The notes under the pieces are model-generated. The model saw nothing but the letters and a program-made list of their open reading frames with translations, searched no databases and was not told the origin of the DNA. A DNA stretch of 64,000 nucleotides, from NCBI GenBank assembly GCA_030144725.1, contig JASKMD010000029.1, positions 1,629,001 through 1,693,000 of the forward strand, written 5' to 3'. A program made the translations under genes and the position numbers. The DNA comes from Haematococcus lacustris. Taxonomy: Eukaryota; Chlorophyta; Chlorophyceae; Chlamydomonadales; Haematococcaceae. Shown piece after piece: positions 21,838-33,300 of this stretch (positions are counted from its first letter, which is position 1; the number at the start of each line of letters is the position of its first letter).

Positions 21838-22076
21838 GTGATGCCACGCGTCAGCCCCCCGGCAGATGCAAGCACAATTGCGTCAAATGGCCGCGCATTT
21901 GCGCTGTTCAAGCAGCTAGCAAGCGAGGATGGCACACTTGACGCCAATGCAAGTGCTGACATCGCAGCCACAAAGTTAGCGGGCCTGCCGATCACTGACA
22001 CGAGTTTCTCCTGCGCAGCTGCTGCCGAAATACTTGAAGCAGTATGGAGACGCCGACGCCAGCGTCAAGGATGGTG
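21838..22076 (+). other. Exon-like dispersed repeat, copy 2
   Basis: An open frame from ATG 21838 encodes FKQLASEDGTLDANASADI followed by AATKLAGLPITD, matching 13540-13628. It is followed by a possible acceptor (CTGCGCAG, 22018) and a segment LLPKYLKQYGDADASVKDG ending at GGATG|GTGAGT. It lies just upstream of the alcohol dehydrogenase gene but in no clear relation to it. Unknown function. Confidence 0.45.
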
Positions 22077-22179
22077 AGTAATGATGACTAACAATTGCTG
22101 TTTCTACAAGCTTCTACAAGACAGACATGTACGACTGCACCAGCCTGCCCCGCTCTGCCCTGCCCTGCCCTACCCAGCC

Positions 22180-25100
22180 ATGACCTTTGAGGAGTTCTCT
22201 GCCCTCTTTGCCAAGCCCCCCACGGAGGTACCTGGAGAGGGCAACTGCATCGGCTACGCAGCTCAGGACACATCTGGCGTCCTGTAAGCCGTGGTGCACC
22301 CTTCCCTGGTCTCCTGCAGCATGCGCCCATGCCAAACCTGTTGCAGGGTTACTCACCTGAGCCCCTGTGAATACATCATTGATGCTGCAAGTCATGTTTC
22401 ACCCTTTGCAGGGCCCCTTATCGCTTCAACCGCCGTAGTGTGGGGCCTGAGGACGTACACATCCAAATCAGTTTTGCAGGCATCTGCCACAGTGACATCC
22501 ACACGGTGTGTGGCAGCACTGTAGCCAGAGCTGTCCGCACAGCACCCCCTTGGGACCACTGTTAGAAGCAGCATGGTGTCTGCGCCTATGCCGTCGAGTC
22601 TTACGCTGTCCCTGCTTTGTGTGTTGGTGCAGGGCAAGGGGGAGTGGGCAGGGACGTGCTACCCTTGTGTGCCCGGCCATGAGATCGCGGGCTATGTGAT
22701 CGAGGTTGGCGACAAGGTAGGAGGAGGAGACCCTAGTGTGAGGAAGCCAGTGGGGTTGTCAGTGAACAGGGTGGCCACCCTGTTTGCCCTGCAACCCAGT
22801 GCTATCAATACAGTGAACAAAGGTGGTGGCCAGCATGGCTACTGCGCTCCCGCTGGGCTGCACGCTCCATCACAGCCAGTAGCCAGCAGCAGATTGCACC
22901 ACCAGCACCATGACCAGCAACACCGAGATTGTGACGAGTACTTACAACACCATGGTGACATGGATGGCGCAGGTGACCAAGTTCAAGGTGGGGGACAAGG
23001 TCGGCGTGGGCTGCATGGTCAACAGCTGCAAGAGCTGCCACTGCTGCAGCGACCTGAAGGTGAGCGCTGCCAGGGCAAGGAGCAGTGATGAGCGACCGGT
23101 GTTAATGTAGTCCGTGGCCAGCATCGTGCGGTGGGTTCTGCACGAGGAGTGCCAGCGGAATGGCTGGTCTGGGGGTAGGAGGCGTGGGGTTGGGGGTAGG
23201 AGGCGGGGGTTGGGAGGGGGTGAGGGTGGGGTGGAATGAAGGTGGCAGGGCTTCCCAGGGGTTGTGATGAGGGCACATAGGGGGTTAGGGCAAAGGGAAG
23301 GTCCAGGGGTGGGCAATCGGGAGTGAAGGTCATTTGAGACCTGGTCCATGCTGTCTGGTACTCCTGGCTGTGCAGGAGGAGCAGTACTGCCAGAAAGGCT
23401 TTGTGGGTACCTACAACGGCAAGGACAGGTACACTCAAGGCCTGCCCTGGCCGTAGACTCTGTACACTGCTGCTGTTGTCCTGATGAGATGTGTGGCTGC
23501 ACAGCTGTCGCCCCTCTTGTGTCTGTCATCGTCTGTGTAGTACCTCACCGGCCTCTTCTGCGGGTGCCTGGCTGGCTTGGCCGGGTCCCATACCCTGCTG
23601 GCTCCTGAGCTGGCTGCTAGGTTGCTGGGCTGCGACTCACTCGCCCTGTGTGGCAAGAGCAGGCCCAGCCTGGGGCTAAGCAGGGAGCCAGTGTTTGCTG
23701 TGCTGCACTAGGTCTAGTCAGCGCTGCCTGCTGCTCGCAGGCCTGCTGCTGATTTTGTGTTGCTTATCCTTTGAGTGGTATGCCAGTACTCCCTGCTGCC
23801 CAGCACCCATGCTGCTGTGTGTGAACCATGCAATGACCCCATTTGTCTACCCAAAGGTTAGGTGGAGTTAGGGTACAGTTGCGGTTGAAGGTGCAGTTGT
23901 GGTTGAGGGTGTGGTGGAGTGGGACGGGGAGGGAGAGGGAGAGGCCAGGGAGAGGGGAAATGTGAGGATGCGGGGAAGACTGCAACTGACCTGCTGCTGA
24001 CCTACCGCTGCTACAGGGACGGTTCCATCACTAAGGGAGGCTACAGCACCCATGTGGTGGTGGACCAGGACTTTGTGCTGAATGTGCCGCAAAAGCTGTC
24101 CCTGGACGCCGCAGCGCCACTGCTGTGCGCGGGCATCACCGTCTACTCCCCTATTCGCAAGTTCGAGCTGGACAAGCCTGGCATGAAAGTGGGCGTGGTG
24201 GGCCTGGTGAGTCGTGTGTTGCATGGCAGGATGGGTGTGTGGCATGGCAGGCTGGCTGGGAGGCTAGCAAGGGGGAAAGGCAGGGCAGGGTAGGTTGCAG
24301 AGGCAAGGGAAGGCAAGGGAGGAGGAAAAAAAAAAGATGGTAAGTTGAGATGGTGGGAAGGTATGGGTGGGAAGGGAGGGGAGGGAAGGAAAGGGTGGAA
24401 AGGGAGGGGACAAGTTGAGCAAGTGGGTGCTCCCTTACAATGAGGGAAGGGTAGAAAGGTTCTGAGGGTGGGAAGGGAGGTGCTCCTTTACACCACCCAG
24501 CACAGATCTTACCTGGCCCATCATCTTAAACGGCCCTTCTATCCTGGATGGACTCTCCTACAGCTGCTCACCTGCTACTGGTTACCCCACTGCTGCTGCT
24601 GCTGCTGCTGCTGCCGCCCTTGCCCCTCCCAGGGAGGCCTGGGCCACATGGCAGTCAAGTTCCTCAAGAGCTTCGGTGTTGAGGTCACCGTGATTTCCAC
24701 ATCACCCAGGTGACCCTGCCCTGCTGCGCCCCTGGCTGGCCAGCTGCTCCGCTAAGTGCTGTGGGCAGTGCAGCGCAGGGCGCTCACCATGCCCAGGCAG
24801 ATGTTGTGGGCAGCCCTGTTTGCACATGTGTGTATGTGGGCACCACTCTAAACACATGCCTTGCGCTTTGTGTGGTTGGCAACCAGCAAGTCATGGAGAA
24901 GCACACTTGGCTGCGTCAGGCGATTCATATCCTCCTCCCTGGCGTGCCTCATTGCTTGCAGCAAGAAGGAGGAGGCCACCACCGTGCTGGGCGCTGATAT
25001 TTTCCTAGTCTCCAAGGATCCTGACGCCATGGCGGTGGGTGGCGGGCCTGGCTGTGGGGGTGCCACTCCCATAGCGTGACCAGCCTGCTTTGCTTCAGGC

Positions 25101-26411
25101 AGGATGTGGCCCTGCAGCCTATGGCGCTCAGCAAGAATCCTAAGGGTGGACAAGAGGCAGTGAGGCAGCAGGACGCCAGGTAGACAGGCTGTGGGTGACG
25201 GTAGGCTTATCTATCTGCAACGATCAACCAGGGCGTGGGCACGACAGGACAGGCTGTGGGTGGCGCCAGGTTCTTGCAGGATGGTGTGAGGTGCCCACGC
25301 CGCCAGTGAGCTCCCGTGACCTGCAGGCCGCAGCGGGCACGCTGGATGGCCTGATTAACACTGTGTCCGCCCGCCACGACCTGGCTGCCTTGCTGAACCT
25401 GCTCAAGACAGATGGCACCATGGTGCGTGGCAGTGAGCTCTGTGCTTGTCCACCCTTGCAGCCGCAGTGTGAATGCCTACTGCTTGCCACAGTTTGCTGC
25501 ATAGTGATGAAGACCTGCTCAGTGGGAGGGTAGCGGGCATGCAGGCTATGCGGGTAGGCAAATTGAATGAAAAGCTAAGCAAGGAGGCAGCCCAACGTAG
25601 ACAGTAGCGAAAAACTCTCTAGTCGGCAGGTCCCAGGCAGCAGCTCATACTGTGCCTCATATCAGCAGCTGCCTGCTCCACCCTCCTGCTCCACCCTCCT
25701 GCACCACCTGCATGACCTCCACCTTGTCCTGCCCTCAGGTGTGTGTGGGAGCGCCAGCAGAGCCCCCAACCATGCCCACCTTTGCCATGTTGCTGCGTAA
25801 GTGGACCTAGCCCAGCCTGCCCTGCCTTGCTGTGCCCTGCCCCGCCTTGCCCTGCCCCACTTGTCCCATCCTGCTCAAGCAGCAGCAGCAGCAGCAGCAG
25901 CAGCAATTGCAAGACCAGCTTGAATGGTTCTGGGTTAGGGTGCTGCTGCATGTGCTGAGCTGAGCTCATCAGGCTAATGCTCGCGTGCAGGCCGTCTGCG
26001 TGTCACGGGGTCACTGATTGGAGGCATCAAGGAGACGCAGGAAATGCTGGTGAGTGCTAACAGGGTCACAGTGACTGCGCTCAGGGCGCTGGGGCACCTC
26101 ATGAGTGCCGGGCTGCAGGAACTTGATGCACAGCACAGTGGGATTGCCCCTTCTACATGGAGCCACGTCCATCTATAACAGTAGACGGTCCTGGACGAGC
26201 CTGATGCATGTGTGCCCCAAGCTGTGGTGTTGGAGATGTGTCCTAACGGTGGTAGCCTATGATCCCTGTGCAGGATTACTGCGCCGAGAAGGGGATTGAG
26301 TGCATGCACGAGATCATCCCTGCTGATTACGTGAACACCGCCTGGGAGCGTGTGCTGAAGCAGGACGTCCGCTACCGCTTCGTCATTGACGTCCAGGGCT
26401 CCCTGATCTAG
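22180..26411 (+). CDS. Zinc-dependent alcohol dehydrogenase, cinnamyl-alcohol-dehydrogenase type
   Basis: Twelve exons join in phase to 370 aa: 22180-22283, 22412-22505, 22633-22716, 22973-23059, 23376-23428, 24017-24206, 24633-24709, 24962-25034, 25327-25422, 25739-25796, 25991-26049 and 26274-26411. It is a medium-chain dehydrogenase reducing aldehydes with NADPH, cytosolic by default. The catalytic zinc site is seen as Cys in GICHSD, His-Glu in PGHEIAG and Cys in [10 protein letters not shown]. The structural zinc site is the Cys-rich SCKSCHCC followed by EEQYC. The Rossmann motif is [13 protein letters not shown]. The C-terminus [12 protein letters not shown] is typical of CAD/YahK-like enzymes. 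The start ATG 22180 gives an extra approximately 20-residue N-terminus before [14 protein letters not shown]. All acidic and zinc residues are present, so it should be active; the preferred substrate cannot be told. Confidence 0.93.
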
Positions 26412-27130
26412 ATGTTGGCTATCAATTGCCGATACCTGCAAACAGGCCCTGCTGACATGGCATTCTGGAGGAAGATAGCCCCTCCCCTCCCCGCTCCGCC
26501 CCATGAAGTTTGCATGAAATTCTGCTGTCGTGGGACTGGTAAGAAGGAGGAGCAAGAAAAGCTGTACGGTGCTGGTGCTGAGTAGAAGCGCTGTGGAGGA
26601 TCGATGTAGATAGTTTTTCTGCTCATGTTGTGTTGATGCATCAAGACGGTAGAACAGTGAGTAGAACGGCATTGCTATGTTGCAAGGAAAGTGGTGTCTC
26701 AAGTAAGAAGTATTACGAGTAATGCACACTCCTCAACCGCTGGCAACAATTCTGAGCAGTCTGTTTCGTAAAAAATCGACAGCTAAGTAACGCAACGAAG
26801 TAGTAGTGCAAGTCTCTGTGCGTAAGAATTGACACTGCCACTTCCCTGATCGCTAACTCACGTTGGGCGCGGCCTGTATCTACACCTATGGCCTGTAAGT
26901 ATTACAATATAGGCTACGAGTTAGTAGGCTACTTCTAGTGTGCCTACTAGCAAAGTAATAGATTGCATAGAGGTATGCATATTGTGCATGGTAAACTGCC
27001 TCAATGCACAAATTGAACTAAAAGTGTAAGCATGTGTTCCCAACTGCTTGTGATTGCGTTGCCAAACTCGTGGCCAGAAAGGAAAGACAAACGGTGCCAC
27101 CTCCCACTGGGTTGTACAGCTAAAATAGCC
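26412..27130. other. ADH 3' flank, no gene
   Basis: Several short open frames on either strand, none supported. Probably the 3' untranslated region plus AT-richer spacer before the GGGGC array. Confidence 0.45.
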
Positions 27131-27196
27131 GCCAGCTTTGCCAAAGCTGGGCAAACCAGGCCATGAGTGGGTTTGGATACGCGACAAAGGCGGGGC
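27131..27196 (+). pseudogene. Type-C/D Fanzor C-terminal crumb
   Basis: The plus strand encodes PALPKLGKPGHEWVWIRDK, matching RPAMPKPGKPGQEWAYV in the 10.1 kb fragment and PALPNPGGVGQDWVEVRDK in copy C. The match stops exactly where the GGGGC satellite starts. Confidence 0.65.
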
Positions 27197-28839
27197 GGGG
27201 CGGGGCGGGGCGGGGCGGGGCGGGGCGGGGCGGGGCGGGGCGGGGCGGGCGGGCGGGGCGGGGCGGGGCGGGGCGGGGCGGGGCGGGGCGGGGCGGGGCG
27301 GGGCGGGGCGGGGCGGGGCGGGGCGGGGCGGGGCGGGGCGGGGCGGGCGGGGCGGGGCGGGGCGGGGCGGGGCGGGGCGGGGCGGGGCGGGGCGGGGCGG
27401 GGCGGGGCGGGGCGGGGCGGGGCGGGGCGGGGCGGGGCGGGGCGGGGCGGGGCGGGGCGGGGCGGGGCGGGGCGGGGCGGGGCGGGGCGGGGCGGGCGGG
27501 GCGGGGCGGGGCGGGGCGGGGCGGGGCGGGGCGGGGCGGGGCGGGGCGGGGCGGGGCGGGGCGGGGCGGGGCGGGGCGGGGCGGGGCGGGGCGGGGCGGG
27601 GCGGGGCGGGGCGGGGCGGGGCGGGGCGGGGCGGGGCGGGGCGGGGCGGGGCGGGGCGGGGCGGGGCGGGGCGGGGCGGGGCGGGGCGGGGCGGGGCGGG
27701 GCGGGGCGGGGCGGGGCGGGGCGGGGCGGGGCGGGGCGGGGCGGGGCGGGGCGGGGCGGGGCGGGGCGGGGCGGGGCGGGGCGGGGCGGGGCGGGGCGGG
27801 GCGGGGCGGGGCGGGGCGGGGCGGGGCGGGGCGGGGCGGGGCGGGGCGGGGCGGGGCGGGGCGGGGCGGGGCGGGGCGGGGCGGGGCGGGGCGGGGCGGG
27901 GCGGGGCGGGGCGGGGCGGGGCGGGGCGGGGCGGGGCGGGGCGGGGCGGGGCGGGGCGGGGCGGGGCGGGGCGGGGCGGGGCGGGGCGGGGCGGGGCGGG
28001 GCGGGGCGGGGCGGGGCGGGGCGGGGCGGGGCGGGGCGGGGCGGGGCGGGGCGGGGCGGGGCGGGGCGGGGCGGGGCGGGGCGGGGCGGGGCGGGGCGGG
28101 GCGGGGCGGGGCGGGGCGGGGCGGGGCGGGGCGGGGCGGGGCGGGGCGGGGCGGGGCGGGGCGGGGCGGGGCGGGGCGGGGCGGGGCGGGGCGGGGCGGG
28201 GCGGGGCGGGGCGGGGCGGGGCGGGGCGGGGCGGGGCGGGGGCGGGGCGGGGCGGGGCGGGGCGGGGCGGGGCGGGGCGGGGCGGGGCGGGGCGGGGCGG
28301 GGCGGGGCGGGGCGGGGCGGGGCGGGGCGGGGCGGGGCGGGGCGGGGCGGGGCGGGGCGGGGCGGGGCGGGGCGGGGCGGGGCGGGGCGGGGCGGGGCGG
28401 GGCGGGGCGGGGCGGGGCGGGGCGGGGCGGGGCGGGGCGGGGCGGGGCGGGGCGGGGCGGGGCGGGGCGGGGCGGGGCGGGGCGGGGCGGGGCGGGGCGG
28501 GGCGGGGCGGGGCGGGGCGGGGCGGGGCGGGGCGGGGCGGGGCGGGGCGGGGCGGGGCGGGGCGGGGCGGGGCGGGGCGGGGCGGGGGCGGGGCGGGGCG
28601 GGGCGGGGCGGGGCGGGGCGGGGCGGGGCGGGGCGGGGCGGGGCGGGGCGGGGCGGGGCGGGGCGGGGCGGGGCGGGGCGGGGCGGGGCGGGGCGGGGCG
28701 GGGCGGGGCGGGGCGGGGCGGGGCGGGGCGGGGCGGGGCGGGGCGGGGCGGGGCGGGGCGGGGCGGGGCGGGGCGGGGCGGGGCGGGGCGGGGCGGGGCG
28801 GGGCGGGGCGGGGCGGGGCGGGGCGGGGCGGGGCGGGGC
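27189..28839 (+). repeat. (GGGGC)n satellite, about 1.65 kb
   Basis: About 330 pentamers with rare length slips (near 27247, 27345, 27493, 28240 and 28584). All six frames are open as (GRGGA)n or (RPAPP)n, which is an artefact. G-quadruplex formation is likely on the plus strand. Confidence 0.98.
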
Positions 28840-29283
28840 CCAGGGTTAGTAGGGCTCTAGCTAGTAGGTACACACACCATAACGGCTGAGCTGGGGTGGG
28901 CATGATGAGCTCGCAGCCTGTGTTCAGTTACGACTCTTGCTTTGATTCGGTGAAGCACGCTGTAGGAATGAAAAAGAGGTAATACATATGGATCATACCA
29001 TAGTGATACGCCTTGTTGGTGATTTCACCAAATCATTTCGTCACCAAATTGCATCACCAATTATTTGACCATGGGATTTAAGTGAAGATTCGTTGAGTAT
29101 GAGATGTTTTTCGTCACCAAACTGTATCACCGGTGTTTGAGCATGACATTTGGGTTTACACCAAACCAGCGTATCACCAACTAGGCGTATCACTACAGTA
29201 TATATACAAATTCAAACAGTTCGTAATCTGTTCTACTTTGGAAACGTATCACGCAGACCCCTCCTTGATATTCGTGGGTACAT
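28840..29283. other. RHL1 upstream region
   Basis: AT-richer spacer with several imperfect repeats of CACCAAATTG/CATCACCAA (about 29025-29185). It probably contains the RHL1 promoter; no defined box is claimed. Confidence 0.4.
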
Positions 29284-30318
29284 ATGAGCAAGCATCAGAA
29301 TGGCAAAGCAGGGCGAAAGGATGCGGACAAAGATGTCGAGGGGACTCGACTGCGGACTCGCGCAGTTGCACTGGGGGTTAGTGGTCGCGCACATTACCGA
29401 TGGTCTGGCTCTGCATTGACACCGGGCTTCATGCATGTGCAGATGCTGGCGAAAGAGGCCCCCATGTCCGCAACCAGCTTTCCGCCATCCAGAGGTGAGG
29501 CTGTCGCCGTGCAGGGCCCTCACCTCCTTGTGCTGACTAGTACTCAACATCCGATTGGCCCTGCAGCCTTGGTAAGATGCAACGGGCAAGACATCATCAA
29601 GAAAAGCAGCATACGTAAGAACAGGTAAGCCAGGCTTATCCCTTCATGCAACGCTAGGCAGCTGGGCTTCAGAATCAAGAAGGGCATTTACAGCCACACG
29701 CCTCAGTTTGGGAAGGAATAGTTACACATGTCACACGTGGCTTGGCAACGTGGCCTGGCTGACAGTATGGCAGGAGCAACATGATCACACTTGTGTTACC
29801 TGCCCACTTCGCCCTGAACCACTGCCTCCTCGCTTGCCATGCCTCCCCATGCCTAGATGGCTGTCCTAGGTCGACCCATGCCGTCCGCATACCTGCTGCT
29901 GCCTGTGTCTCTGCTCCCAGGTACCTCCTGGTCTTGAACTGCCTGCTGGCACCCACAGCGGGGGGGAGGCTGGTGAGGCCTGGGTGTATTGAAAAGCAGG
30001 GCAGTGGTGGCCAGCACCGTCCAGGCAGCCAGGCAGTCAGATGGGCATGCAGGGGGGCAGGTAGGCAGGCTGGCAGGTAGGCAGACCAGCAGCCCCAAGG
30101 GAGGGTGTACAGCTTGCAGCGAGGCACTGCTGCCCCTACGCTGTGTGCTGTTGGCAGCAGGCTAATTGTGCAGCCTTGCTATAACCATGCCTGCCAGGAC
30201 GTTTGCTGCTGCTTTGACATGGTGGTGCTGCTGATGCCGTGACCCACCCATGCGGCTGTCCTGCTGGCATCGTTGTTAGTGGTGCATGAGCTGGTGTCAC
30301 AAGTGGTGGCGTTGTTAA

Positions 30319-30349
<31 letters not shown>

Positions 30350-33300
30350 GGTGGTGGTGGTGGTGGTGGTGGTGGTGGTGGTGGTGATTAGCTGGTGTGA
30401 GGTGTTGGCAGTGGTGGTGGCAGTGCAGGGCGTGCTGGCCCAGCTGGACTCACGCTCCCCGGTGCTGTACCTGGACTTCCCCTCTGGCCGCCTTAAGCTG
30501 TGGGGCACCCTGGTGTTCCCTCACAACAAGTGAGCTGCGTCACACCTTCACACTGCTTGACACCACTCGGCCTCACTCTGTGGCCCTCCTTTCCCTTGCA
30601 GCATGCCACTTGCAAGAATGCCATCACATCACATCGCACACCCACACACATTGGCATCATGCGTGCGTGGGGATCTGGGCAGTGCTGCATGAATGGCACG
30701 GGCCACAGCCGGGCCAGTGCTGAGGGGCAACGCACTGGGCCAGCACTGGCTCCAAGGCCTGGGACAGAGACTTGGGTCACTGCTGTCGCAGCCACTGCAG
30801 CTGGAGCTGGGATGGAGCAAGGGTCGTCTGGGACAGCGGCTTGAGTTACTGCTGCTGCTGCTGCTGGAGCAGGGCAGCGGTGGCAGAGCTTTGCTTTGGA
30901 GTCATGGCAGCCCTCTATGCTGCTCAGGGTCAGGGGGCTAGGCATCAGCTCGTGCACAGGGAAGCAAGGGCAACAGGGGCAGGGCTGAGCCACAGCCCAG
31001 CCTTGCACTCCATGATGCTTGCTGCAGCCCTGGCGGTGGCAGTGGTTGCCTGCTGAGCGGCATGGTGGTGGCATATGCAGGTACATGGTGCTGAGGACAG
31101 GGGGCACTGCGGGGGTGGTGTGCGAAGATGTGTTTGAGAACATGGTGGGTGGTGGCAGCTGTCAGCCAGGCAGGCTGCAGCAACCCCAGCCCTGCCCTGC
31201 CCCTGCTGCCTTGATCACCTCATAGTGCTCATGGTGATGCTCGACGAGGATCATCTCAAACAAAACCCAACACCACTAGCTGAAGGCAGTATTGCAGCAG
31301 CAGTGGCAGTGGCAGCGGCAGTGGCAGCAGCGGCAGCAGCGGCAGCAGCGGCAGCAGCGGCAGCAGCAGCAGTAGCAGCAGCAGCGGCAGCAGCAGCAGC
31401 AGCAGTGGCAGCAGTAGTGATGGACCATCAGTCTGGGAGCTGGCCAGCCAGGGGTGCCTGTACCCCCTTCCCTGCAGATTGTATTCTCTGAGGCCTGGTG
31501 GGTGGGCCGTGAGGAGGACAACCCCCAGGAGCTGCGGCTGCCCATGCCTGCTGACCTGCAGCGCCCTGACCCTGAGCAAGCCGCCCGGGTGCCAGACTAC
31601 AACTATGGGGCCGCGCAGCATGCGGCAGGTGCGGGGCGAGGGCAGGCCAGATGCTGTAGCCACGGCCAGGGTCACCTGAGAGGCTGGCCATGTGGATGTG
31701 GCTAGGTAGAGGGGCAGGGAGTGTGGGCTGGGCAGAAGCCGCTTCTTTGAGGGGTGGCAGGCTGGGGTCAGGGTAGGTGAGGGGTGACAGGGAGGGCAGC
31801 TGCAGGGTTGCAGTCACTAGAGGCAGAGAAGGCCCAGGGGTGGTCATGCTCGGGGGAGGTGGAAGGGGAAGGGGAGGCGGCTGGCAGGCTGGATAGATGC
31901 TGGTGGATATGCCATTAGGGGATGTGATTTCACGAGCAGTCATTGCCACTGCTGGACACCTCATTGAGCAGGGCTATTTTGGCTGCATTGCGGCATTCTG
32001 GCACCCACATCCAGGCTTGCATGATCAGGGTATGTAGGTGCTGTGAGTAATGTGTGAGGGGGCATGCGTGTGGTGTTTGTACAGTCAGCAAGGCAACCGC
32101 TACTGCGGCTCAAGACGCTCCAGAGGATTCTGAAGGCCCTGGCAGCCAGCAGCCGGTCGCCACTCCCGCAGTAAGTCCACGCTCCGCGCGGCCGGCCGCC
32201 GCCCGCCTGCCCAACAAGGATTTAGCTGTTGTTCACACCTACTCGCTTTCTTCCTGCTCTCGTGCCTTGCGGCATTGCGCCCGAGTTACCTTGCATTTGA
32301 CTCAGCCACGTGCATCACTGGTGGCACGCAGAGTGTGCAGCGGCCCCGGCGCGCTGTCGCTGTTAAATCATACGCTTTGCGCGATGATGTTGACGACGAC
32401 GATGACGACGGCGATGAAGAAGATGAGCCTCCGGAGACGCGATTAGACAGCGGAGCTGACAAGGCCGGCGGCATCGAGCCAGGCCCTCTTCGCAAGTTAG
32501 CGCTTGCATTTGCAAATGGTTCGGCCGAGAGGTGCGCATCACGGGACTAGATATCCTCTAGGAGTGCTCCAGCGGCTAATGCGCCGATGGAACAGCGGCC
32601 CATGCGAGTTGGTAAAAAGTAGCGATCTCAGGCGGGCAGGCATCACAGGCTGGGGCATGGACCCTCGCAGGAAGGACAAGGCCCCGGCCACCAAAGCCAG
32701 TGTGAAGAAAGGTGCTGCAAGCGCCTCGGGAACCAAGAGTGAGTAGAGTTAGGCCAAGGGTGAGGCACCTAGGGTAGCTAGTAGCATCAACACCTAGCCA
32801 CAGGGTTCAGGGCAGACAGCTAGCATCATGCATGTAAGTGAGACAGATAGTAGTTGAAGATGTTCTTTAAGCTTGTAGCTCTTTCAGCTTTCTTCATGAC
32901 CCCTGCAGGCAATGTGTATTCCAGCAAGGGAGCAATGAAAGGCCGCATACCAGGGTGTTGCTGCTTCCTCTAGGCACAGTAAAGCCATCACATGTTGCAT
33001 GGGCACCTGCAGCCTTTGGCATTGGCATGACAGACATGCGTCACACAGCTGGTAGGGGATGCGTTGCAGTTCTGGCCTGGCCACCTGGCTGGCTGCTTAT
33101 AATCCTGGGAGGCTGGGCCTGGCAGCCTGGCCCCGGCCCTTGCCGTGTGGGTGGGCTGGGCCAGCTGCTCAGCCTTGGTGCGCTTGGCTTGCTGAGGGGT
33201 ACTGAGCCCAGGCTCTGAGGCAGCTGGTGTGACGGCCTGGCTGGCCTAGCTCGTCACGCCACTGGCTCCATGTTGGACACAGCAGCAGCAGCAGCAGCAG

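Noticed and set aside
27189..28839. Sp1-type GC-box promoter or CpG island
   Set aside because: A uniform satellite; no start of a gene is positioned next to it in a way that supports promoter function.
26921..28903. 660-residue Pro/Arg/Ala frame and its antisense Gly/Arg frames
   Set aside because: Pure pentamer translation with no unique sequence; six frames open at once.
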